Assembly: GCA_019242135.1 (NCBI GenBank)
Contig: JAFAWC010000607.1
Location: 1-11,189, forward strand
Source of the DNA: Mycobacteriaceae bacterium
Lineage (GTDB): Bacteria; Actinomycetota; Actinomycetes; Mycobacteriales; Mycobacteriaceae
Direction: 5' to 3'
DNA length: 11,189 nucleotides
Of the stretch, positions 1 through 11,189 are shown piece by piece (position 1 is the stretch's first letter; every line of letters starts with the position of its first letter). The translations under genes and the position numbers were made by a program. The notes beneath the pieces were generated by a model that saw nothing but the letters and a program-made list of their open reading frames with translations, was not told the DNA's origin and made no database searches.

Positions 1-141
1 GCTGGACCTTCTCCAAGCGATGAATGTCGCTGGTGAACTGCTGCCGAAGGATGGCATCCGGTGCGACAGCTTGCTTTGCGCGAAAAGACGTAGTAGTCAA
101 TTACTGCCTCGTAGAACCTGGGCGCACCAACCTCACGGTTT

Positions 142-157
142 GGTCCCTCAGGGGACC
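142..157. repeat. Inverted repeat, operator-like
   Basis: GGTCCC (142-147) and GGGACC (152-157) are perfect 6-base arms around a TCAG spacer. The palindrome lies 24 bases before a TATACA element and about 64 bases before the chosen start of the PAS-ANTAR gene, where an operator or activator site could sit. If transcription started further upstream it would instead form a small RNA hairpin. There is no U-run after it, so an intrinsic terminator is unlikely. Confidence 0.4.
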
Positions 158-180
158 CGCTCGCCCACACCTATGTCGGC

Positions 181-186
181 TATACA
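181..186 (+). promoter_or_regulatory. Weak candidate -10 element for the PAS-ANTAR gene
   Basis: TATACA resembles the SigA -10 hexamer, although the last base is A instead of the usual T. No good -35 box lies 16-18 bases upstream. Initiation from it near base 192 would give a leader of roughly 30 bases carrying the GAGGTGG site before the ATG at 221, which fits that start choice. Inferred from pattern only. Confidence 0.25.
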
Positions 187-220
187 GGAAGAAAGCCAAG
201 CGTTGAGGTGGCGGGACGTT

Positions 221-4210
<3,990 letters not shown>

Positions 4211-4211
<1 letters not shown>

Positions 4212-4243
4212 CAGCGCCCTCTCCTCTTCGCGCAAGCGCTCAT
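4211..4243 (-). CDS. 10-codon mini-ORF between glnX and glnH (possible coupling peptide)
   Basis: ATG at 4243-4241 opens a reading frame for MSACAKRRGR that stops with TGA at 4213-4211. Its start overlaps the glnX stop as TGATG, and its stop overlaps the glnH start in the same way, so ribosomes could pass from glnX through it to glnH. It arose by the tandem duplication: its first four codons, MSAC, equal those of glnH. The glnH ribosome binding site lies inside it. No strong ribosome binding site of its own is seen, only a GAGGG about 17 bases upstream. Whether it is translated is inference. Confidence 0.35.
4217..4225 (-). promoter_or_regulatory. Ribosome binding site of glnH
   Basis: AGGAGAGGG on the minus strand, 5 bases before the ATG at 4211. 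It decides the glnH start against the upstream TTG at 4235 and lies within the repeated segment and the mini-ORF. Confidence 0.7.
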
Positions 4244-5568
4244 CAGCGGTACTCGCTAACCCTCGGCCACAGGCCGACCGTCACCGCAAGCGCGGCCACC
4301 ACGCTGAGCACCACCGCGCCCGCCGTCGCACCGGACAACACCGAGCCCGCATTGACGATGTCATCGCGCAGCTGGCGGCGGCTTTCTTCGATGGCCTTAG
4401 TGATCGCGTCCTCCAGTCGGTCGAACGCCGGCGTGGAATCCTGCTCACCGGCGCCCAGTGCCACCTGGGTGGCGGCCTGATAGTTGCCGACCGCGATGTA
4501 GGAATTGATCCGATCATCGGCCTGCCGCCATCGCGTCAGCAATTGGTCGGCAGTTTGCAGATCCGACTTGTCGATCGCGTCCTTTCGGTTGACATACTCG
4601 GTGAGTAGCCGGTGCATCGTGTCGATTCGCTGGTAGTAGGACTGCTTTCGGACGTCCTCGTCACCGCGGCGGACCAACGCCAGCGTCTCGTCGGCGCGCG
4701 CCTGCTGAGCCATGATCGCCAAATTCGTGACCGTCTTGAGGGACTCGGCGCCGGCACTGCCCTTGGCGCTCCTGCTGGCGGTGGTGGAAATCGTCAACAC
4801 CGTTCCCACCCATATCACCATAACCAGAACGGCCACCCCGCCGGCAACAAAGCCGAAGTTCAATCGCCGCTGGGTTTTTCGGGAAAGCCAAACGTTGGAG
4901 TAGAAGCCCATGGCTGCCGTCGCTACGACAACGAGGATGCCCAGCGTCGGGATGTCGGTGGATGCGGTGGTCTGAGCATCGACCCGCGCCGAGGTTTCGT
5001 CGTACAACCGCTTCGCGTCGGGCAGGATCTGTTCCTGCATCAATGATGACGCCTCAGACAGATACGACGAACCCACCGGGTTGCCGGCGCGGTTGTTGGT
5101 TCGCGCGGTTTCGACGAGACCCGTGTACACCACGAGCCGGGCGTTGATCCGACTCAGCAACTCCTCGAGCGCCGGCTCGGTCAGGCCGCTGGACGCCCTG
5201 GTCAACGCGACCGCCGCGTTCGTGATCGCCTGCTCGTAGCGCTGCCGCACCTCGAGTGGTTCGGCGCCTGCGATGAATGCGGTGGCCGCCGCGGCGTCGG
5301 CAACCGACAGCGTCGTGTACAGCTGCCCGGCCGCGAAAGCCAGCGGTTCGGTGTGGTTGAGCACGGTGGTCAGCGCCTGCTGTCGGCGCTGGACCGTGGT
5401 CGTGACGGCGAATGCGCTGAGCGCTACGAGCGCGATCAGCACGGCACCACTGAGCAGGATGCGCCCGGGCGTGGTGGTCCAGAACCACCAACGGGGATGG
5501 GCGACCGGGTCGACGGGTGCCTGCGACGGAACTGGCTCCGTCGATGGATGCGTCAGCTCCAACGTCAC
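4243..5568 (-). CDS. glnX: GlnX, four-helix membrane sensor of the GlnH-PknG pathway
   Basis: A 441-residue membrane protein matching the Rv0412c family (439 residues in M. tuberculosis). Hydrophobic segments lie at about 37-57, 205-227, 238-262 and 410-433. Two helix-rich loops (about 60-200 and 263-408) have the look of four-helix-bundle ligand or partner domains of bacterial sensors. Family knowledge: GlnX receives the signal from the lipoprotein GlnH and passes it to PknG. The GTG at 5568 is chosen because GAAGGG ends 9 bases before it and the length then matches the family; the frame stays open to 6111 but that part is antisense to mutT3. It is the first gene of the operon, and its TGA overlaps the ATG of the mini-ORF before glnH. 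No histidine kinase or HAMP motif is evident. Confidence 0.93.
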   Translation of the reverse strand: MTLELTHPSTEPVPSQAPVDPVAHPRWWFWTTTPGRILLSGAVLIALVALSAFAVTTTVQRRQQALTTVLNHTEPLAFAAGQLYTTLSVADAAAATAFIAGAEPLEVRQRYEQAITNAAVALTRASSGLTEPALEELLSRINARLVVYTGLVETARTNNRAGNPVGSSYLSEASSLMQEQILPDAKRLYDETSARVDAQTTASTDIPTLGILVVVATAAMGFYSNVWLSRKTQRRLNFGFVAGGVAVLVMVIWVGTVLTISTTASRSAKGSAGAESLKTVTNLAIMAQQARADETLALVRRGDEDVRKQSYYQRIDTMHRLLTEYVNRKDAIDKSDLQTADQLLTRWRQADDRINSYIAVGNYQAATQVALGAGEQDSTPAFDRLEDAITKAIEESRRQLRDDIVNAGSVLSGATAGAVVLSVVAALAVTVGLWPRVSEYR

Positions 5569-5615
5569 CGGTGTGGACCCTTCATGCTCGCCGATCGCGT
5601 CCAATCTATAAGCGA

Positions 5616-5621
5616 ATTCTA
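5616..5621 (-). promoter_or_regulatory. Candidate -10 box of the glnX-glnH-pknG operon
   Basis: TAGAAT on the minus strand fits the mycobacterial TANNNT -10 pattern and lies about 48 bases before the glnX GTG. A start near 5609 would give a leader of about 40 bases containing the GAAGGG site. A second match, TAGATT, lies a little closer to glnX. No clear -35 box was found. Confidence 0.35.
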
Positions 5622-5654
5622 AGAGACGAGTGCGCCGCGCGCTTTGATCCTGCC

Positions 5655-5660
5655 TATCCT
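5655..5660 (+). promoter_or_regulatory. Candidate -10 box for leaderless mutT3 mRNA
   Basis: TATCCT (TANNNT) is followed by 7 bases and then the GTG at 5668. Transcription would begin at the start codon, giving a leaderless mRNA, which is common in mycobacteria. No Shine-Dalgarno sequence precedes the GTG, consistent with this. Confidence 0.45.
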
Positions 5661-5667
5661 GAAAGTC

Positions 5668-6162
5668 GTGCGTGGCGACGGTGACGGCTGGGTGCTTTCC
5701 GACACCGGTGCCATGTTCTGGGGACGCCACGGCGCGGCCGGTTTGCTGCTGCGGGCGCCACGGCCCGACGGTAGTCGGCTGGTGTTGCTGCAGCACCGAG
5801 CGGTGTGGAGCCATCAGGGCGGAACGTGGGGTCTGCCCGGCGGCGCGCGCGACAGCCACGAGACCGCGGAGCAGACCGCCGTCCGGGAGGCCCGGGAAGA
5901 GACGGGCCTGGCGGCCGAGCACGTCGTCGTGCGCGTGGCCGTGATCACGGCCACGGCCAGCGGCAGCCATTGGACATACACCACCGTTGTCGCCGACGCC
6001 CCGCATCCGCTCGAGACGGTGCCCAATCACGAGAGCGACGAACTGCGCTGGGTGCTTGAGGACGAGGTGGCAGCACTGCCGCTGCACCCTGGATTTGCGG
6101 CCAGCTGGCATCGGCTACTGGAGCTCAGCCGCATCACGCCGCTGCTGCAAGTGCCGCACTGA
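5668..6162 (+). CDS. mutT3: Nudix hydrolase MutT3
   Basis: A 164-residue Nudix hydrolase. The Nudix box spans about residues 59-81 and fits GX5EX7REUXEEXGU: GARDSHE, then REAREETGL with the metal-binding glutamates. Flanking motifs [25 protein letters not shown] and [10 protein letters not shown] match the mycobacterial MutT3 family, proposed to hydrolyse damaged nucleotides such as 8-oxo-dGTP. The M. tuberculosis protein is longer (about 217 residues), so this version lacks most of the C-terminal tail while keeping the catalytic core. The GTG at 5668 gives the family N-terminus VRGDGDGW; a TTG at 5644 is less likely. The gene diverges from glnX and overlaps the 3' end of thiE by 29 bases, tail to tail. 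Confidence 0.92.
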   Translation: MRGDGDGWVLSDTGAMFWGRHGAAGLLLRAPRPDGSRLVLLQHRAVWSHQGGTWGLPGGARDSHETAEQTAVREAREETGLAAEHVVVRVAVITATASGSHWTYTTVVADAPHPLETVPNHESDELRWVLEDEVAALPLHPGFAASWHRLLELSRITPLLQVPH

Positions 6163-6805
6163 GGTCGCGGGCCGCCGTGAACGGATCCTCCGCGGCGGTG
6201 ATGGCCCGCACCACCACCACCCGGCGCGCGCCGGCATCGAGCACGCGGGGCAGCCGTTTCAGATCTATCCCGCCGATTGCAAACCATGGCTTGTCCGTAC
6301 GCATCGATGCCACACTTCGCACCAGGTCGAGGCCTGGCGCCCGACGGCCCGGCTTCGTCGGCGTCGGCCAGCACGGCCCGACGCAGAAGTAATCAACGTT
6401 CTCGGTGAGCGCTGCGCGGGCCTGTTCGGTGTCGTGGGTTGAGCGGCCGATCAGCGTGCGCGGCGCGACGATGTCGCGGGCAACCGCGAGCGGCAGATCG
6501 TCCTGGCCCAGGTGCAGCACATCGGCCCCGGCGGCACGGGCCACGTCGGCGCGGTCATTGGCGGCCAGCAGCGCGCCGTGACGGCGGGCGGCGGCGGCGA
6601 GAATCTCCAGCGCGCCGAGCTCGGCTCGCGCCTCCAGCGGTCCGAACCGCCGCTCCCCGGGTGAGCCCTTGTCACGCAGCTGGATGATGTCGACGCCGCC
6701 AGACAGCGCCGCGTCGGCGAATTCTGCGAGGTCACCGCGCTCCCGGCGGGCGTCGGTGCACAGGTACAGCCGGGCGTGCGCCAGCATCGGTCGCGGCTCC
6801 TGCAC
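6134..6805 (-). CDS. thiE: Thiamine-phosphate synthase ThiE
   Basis: A 223-residue TIM-barrel enzyme (M. tuberculosis 222) that joins the pyrimidine HMP-PP to thiazole phosphate to give thiamine phosphate in the cytoplasm. Seen motifs: QLRDKG at 42-47, AANDRAD around 81-87, HLGQDDLP around 98-105, GRSTH at 120-124, the phosphate and thiazole loop [12 protein letters not shown] around 142-153, and AIGGI at 176-180. The GTG at 6805 is chosen over an in-frame ATG at 6787 because the length then matches the family and a TAGGCT -10 box ends 7 bases before it, predicting a leaderless mRNA. It is transcribed away from thiO, the first gene of the thiazole operon, and ends inside the 3' end of mutT3. 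Confidence 0.95.
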   Translation of the reverse strand: MQEPRPMLAHARLYLCTDARRERGDLAEFADAALSGGVDIIQLRDKGSPGERRFGPLEARAELGALEILAAAARRHGALLAANDRADVARAAGADVLHLGQDDLPLAVARDIVAPRTLIGRSTHDTEQARAALTENVDYFCVGPCWPTPTKPGRRAPGLDLVRSVASMRTDKPWFAIGGIDLKRLPRVLDAGARRVVVVRAITAAEDPFTAARDLSAALAAAA

Positions 6806-6811
6806 ACCAGC

Positions 6812-6818
6812 TAGCCTA
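6812..6818. promoter_or_regulatory. Overlapping divergent -10 boxes of thiE and thiO
   Basis: Within CTAGCCTAG, the plus strand reads TAGCCT (6812-6817), 10 bases before the thiO ATG. The minus strand reads TAGGCT (6818-6813), 7 bases before the thiE GTG. Both fit TANNNT and share five of their six positions. No ribosome binding site precedes either gene, so both mRNAs would be leaderless or nearly so. The gap between the genes is only 22 bases. Confidence 0.45.
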
Positions 6819-6827
6819 GAAACCGTT

Positions 6828-7849
6828 ATGTCCAACAGTTCGATCGCGGTGGTCGGCGGCGGCGTGATCGGTCTTTCGGTCGCGCGGCGGCTGGCACTGT
6901 CCGGCCGCACGGTCCGTGTGCACCGCAATCTCGCCGCCCCGGGCGCGTCCTGGGTGGCCGGCGGAATGCTGGCCCCGCACAGCGAGGGATGGCCTGGAGA
7001 GGAACATCTGCTGCGCATCGGGTTGCAGTCGCTGGCCATGTGGAATCAACGCGGGCACGGCTCGTTTATCGACGGACTGCCCGAGACGGTGATCACCGCG
7101 CGTGAGTCGCTGGTCGTTGCCGTCGACCGGGCGGACGTCGCCGATTTGCGAACGGTCGGGGAGTGGCTGGCCGGGCAGGGCCATCCGGTGACGTTCACGA
7201 CCAGTGCGCGCGACGTCGAACCCCTTCTGGCGCGCGGTATCCGGCATGGTTTTCGCGCGGTAACCGAGCTGGCTGTGGACAACCGGGCGGTGGTGCAGGC
7301 GTTGGCGGCGCACTGTGCACGACTCGGAGTCGAGTGGGCACCGCCTGTCGAGGACCTGGTGCAGGTGGCCGACGCCGACGCGGTGGTCGTGGCCAACGGC
7401 ATCGACGCCCCGCGACTGTGGCCGGGCCTGGCCGTGCGTCCCGTCAAGGGGGAGGTGTTGCGGCTGCGGTGGCGACCGGGCTGTATGCCTTTGCCGCAGA
7501 GGGTGATTCGCGCCAGGGTGCATGGCAGACAGGTCTACCTCGTGCCGCGCGGCGACGGCGTCGTGGTGGGCGCGACGCAATACGAGCATGGCCGCGACAC
7601 GGCGCCCGCAGTGCAAGGCGTGCGGGAGTTGCTCGACGACGCGTGCGCGGTGGTGCCGGCTCTGGGTGAATACGAACTGGCCGAGTGCGCGGCGGGGCTG
7701 CGGCCGATGACGCCGGACAATCTGCCGATCGTCGGCCGGATGGATGACCGGACGCTGGTGGCCGCCGGCCATGGCCGCTCCGGTTTTCTGTTGGCACCGT
7801 GGACCGCGGAAAAGATTCTGGCCGACGTCAACGTGCTTGTGGGGGCCGC

Positions 7850-7853
<4 letters not shown>
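6828..7853 (+). CDS. thiO: Glycine oxidase ThiO
   Basis: A 341-residue FAD-dependent oxidase of the DAO family that oxidises glycine to the imine used in thiazole synthesis. The N-terminal Rossmann dinucleotide site [12 protein letters not shown] lies at 8-19. [14 protein letters not shown] (40-53) is typical of ThiO, and the C-terminal [13 protein letters not shown] (about 291-303) and [12 protein letters not shown] complete the FAD fold. The ATG at 6828 starts just before the dinucleotide site; longer open frames upstream run antisense to thiE. Its TGA stop overlaps the thiS start as GTGA. A presumed -10 box lies 10 bases upstream; no TPP riboswitch can fit in the 22-base gap. Confidence 0.95.
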
Positions 7854-9616
<1,763 letters not shown>

Positions 9617-11124
9617 CACGGGCCCCCGGTGGCGCCGACGCGCCGCGGTGACGTTGATGACGTGCGCACTGGTCACGGGATTGATCGGATGCGCACGACA
9701 TCAGACCGGGCAGCCGACACCGCCCTCGGCCGCGGGCTACCCGCAGTCGATGCGGCAGAAGGTCAGCGCCGACGCGATGTTCTCGCGGCTGGAGAAGCTT
9801 CAGCAGATCGCGGACGCCAACAGCGGCAACCGGGCCGTGGGCACACCCGGCTACGATGCCAGCGTCGAATACATCGTAAAAACGTTACGCGACAGCGGGT
9901 TTGACGTGCAGACGCCGGAGTTCGACTTCCGCCAGTTCGAGGCCGGCCCGGTATCGGTGTCCACGAACGGTGCGCCCGTCGCGGCACAGGTGCTGCAATA
10001 TTCGGCCGGCACGGGGCAAACCGGTGTGAGCGGCCCGCTCGTCGCCGCACGCGCCGACGACACACCGGGTTGCTCGGCATCGGAGTATGACGGGCTGGCG
10101 GTCGCCGGCGCGGTGGTGCTGGTGGACCGCGGGTCGTGTCCGTTCGCGGACAAGGAGGCGGTGGCGGTCCAGCGAGGCGCGGTCGGACTGATCATCGCCG
10201 ACAACGTCGACGAGGACCGGATGGGGGGCACGCTCGGCGCGCAGTCCGACGTGAAGATCCCGGTGGTCAGCGTGAGCAAAGCCGACGGCGCGAGGCTGAG
10301 ATCCGCGCCCGGGCCGATCACGCTCAAATTCGATGTGACCGTCAAAACGATCAAGGCGCGCAACGTGATCGCCCAGACGAAGACCGGCTCGGCGCAGAAC
10401 GTCGTCATGGTGGGCGCGCACCTGGACAGCGTCGCGGCGGGTCCCGGCATCAACGACAACGGCTCCGGAGTGGCCGCTGTACTCGAGACCGCCGTGCAGA
10501 TGGGTCCGTCGCCGCCGGTTCAAAACGCCGTCCGGTTCGCGTTCTGGGGAGCAGAAGAGCTGGGGCTCATCGGTTCACAGAAATACGTCCAATCGCTCGA
10601 CGAGAACGCGCTCAAGGACATCGCGCTGTATTTGAACTTCGACATGCTGGCCTCCCCGAACCCCGGATACTTCACCTACGACGGCGATCAGTCCCCGCCT
10701 GACGGACCCAATGCGAACCCGACACCGGCACCGGACGGATCAGCCGCCGTCGAGCGGACACTGGTCGCGTATTTGAGCGATGCGGGTAAAAAGGCCGAGA
10801 ACGTGTCGTTCGGTGGTCGCTCCGACTACGACGCCTTCAATCGCGCCGGTATTCCGTCGGCTGGGCTGTTCTCCGGCGCGGAGGAAAAGATGAACGCCGA
10901 GCAGGCGCGGCTGTGGGGCGGCAACGCGGACCAACCCTTCGATCCCAACTACCACAGGCCGACGGACACCTTGCAGCACATCGACCGCACCGCACTGGGT
11001 ATCAACGGCAGCGGTGTCGCGTACGTCGTCGCTCTGTACGCGCAAGACCTCGGTGGCCCCAACGGTGTGCCTGTTCGCGGAGACCGCACCCGGCAGGTGT
11101 TGAAAGTCTCGTGAGACGGGACTA

Positions 11125-11189
11125 TCAACGCAGCTCCCGCCGGCGAATCAGCAGTCGACGCCAGCCGTATATCGCCGCGCCGACCGCCA
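11125..11189 (-). CDS. Partial gene, C-terminus of a possible membrane protein
   Basis: The minus strand from the right edge to a TGA at 11127-11125 reads AVGAAIYGWRRLLIRRRELR, which looks like the end of a membrane helix followed by a positively charged cytoplasmic tail. Of the other two minus-strand frames, one stops early and the other is open but less protein-like. The gene would converge on lpqL with a 10-base gap. Only 20 residues are visible, so the family cannot be named. Confidence 0.4.
   Translation of the reverse strand, partial: AVGAAIYGWRRLLIRRRELR

Larger units (their letters stand above)
1..220. other. Leader region upstream of the PAS-ANTAR gene, no firm gene
   Basis: I see no convincing complete gene in these 220 bases. 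Two weak possibilities exist. On the minus strand a frame is open from a TTG at 100-98 to the left edge; its last codons read ILRQQFTSDIHRLEKVQ, have GC-rich third positions and follow a GAGG-like site, so it could be the 5' end of a divergent gene cut by the window. On the plus strand the frame of the PAS-ANTAR gene stays open back to base 2, but its translation before base 221 looks like non-coding read-through. The stretch also holds the inverted repeat at 142-157 and the weak -10 element at 181-186. Confidence 0.5.

Noticed and set aside
5569..6111. N-terminal extension of glnX (longer open frame to 6111)
   Set aside because: The extension is antisense to mutT3; the GTG at 5568 has a ribosome binding site and gives the family length.
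6806..7039. N-terminal extension of thiE (longer open frame to 7039)
   Set aside because: It is antisense to thiO; the GTG at 6805 matches the family length and has a well-spaced -10 box.

Overview
The window is GC-rich, densely packed DNA from a mycobacterium, probably a rapid grower. The assignment rests on gene content and order: glnX-glnH-pknG on the minus strand, then mutT3 (+), thiE (-), thiO-thiS-thiG (+) and an LpqL-type lipoprotein peptidase. This is the syntenic block known from Mycobacterium tuberculosis as Rv0410c-Rv0418. Two things differ from the M. tuberculosis layout as I remember it: a PAS-ANTAR regulator lies downstream of pknG, and an SGNH/GDSL-type hydrolase sits between thiG and lpqL.

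Layout. Bases 1-220 are a mostly non-coding leader with a 16-base inverted repeat and a weak promoter. A PAS-ANTAR RNA-binding regulator (221-883, +) runs tail-to-tail into pknG, and the two genes share a CTAG that supplies both stop codons. The minus-strand operon glnX (4243-5568), glnH (3219-4211), pknG (880-3219) encodes a membrane sensor, a lipoprotein binding protein and a soluble Ser/Thr kinase. In the published model these sense extracellular amino acids and control glutamate/2-oxoglutarate metabolism through GarA. The gene junctions are TGATG overlaps, and a 10-codon mini-ORF is wedged between glnX and glnH. mutT3 (Nudix hydrolase, 5668-6162) diverges from glnX and overlaps the 3' end of thiE (6134-6805).

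thiE and thiO diverge from only 22 bases, in which their predicted -10 boxes overlap. thiO-thiS-thiG-SGNH hydrolase-lpqL (6828-11114) form one tightly overlapping run: glycine oxidase, sulfur carrier, thiazole synthase, then two genes unrelated to thiamine. ThiE joins the thiazole phosphate made by this set to the pyrimidine moiety. A minus-strand gene probably enters the right edge (11125-11189).

The most unusual sequence feature is a short repeat family (core GATGAGCG-CTYGCGCGAAGAG-like). It occurs as two tandem copies at the glnX/glnH junction, where it carries the stop and start codons and the ribosome binding site. It occurs again as two and a half in-frame copies inside the N-terminus of pknG. 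I see no evidence of a wholly new defence or mobile system; most of the window is core mycobacterial metabolism and signalling.
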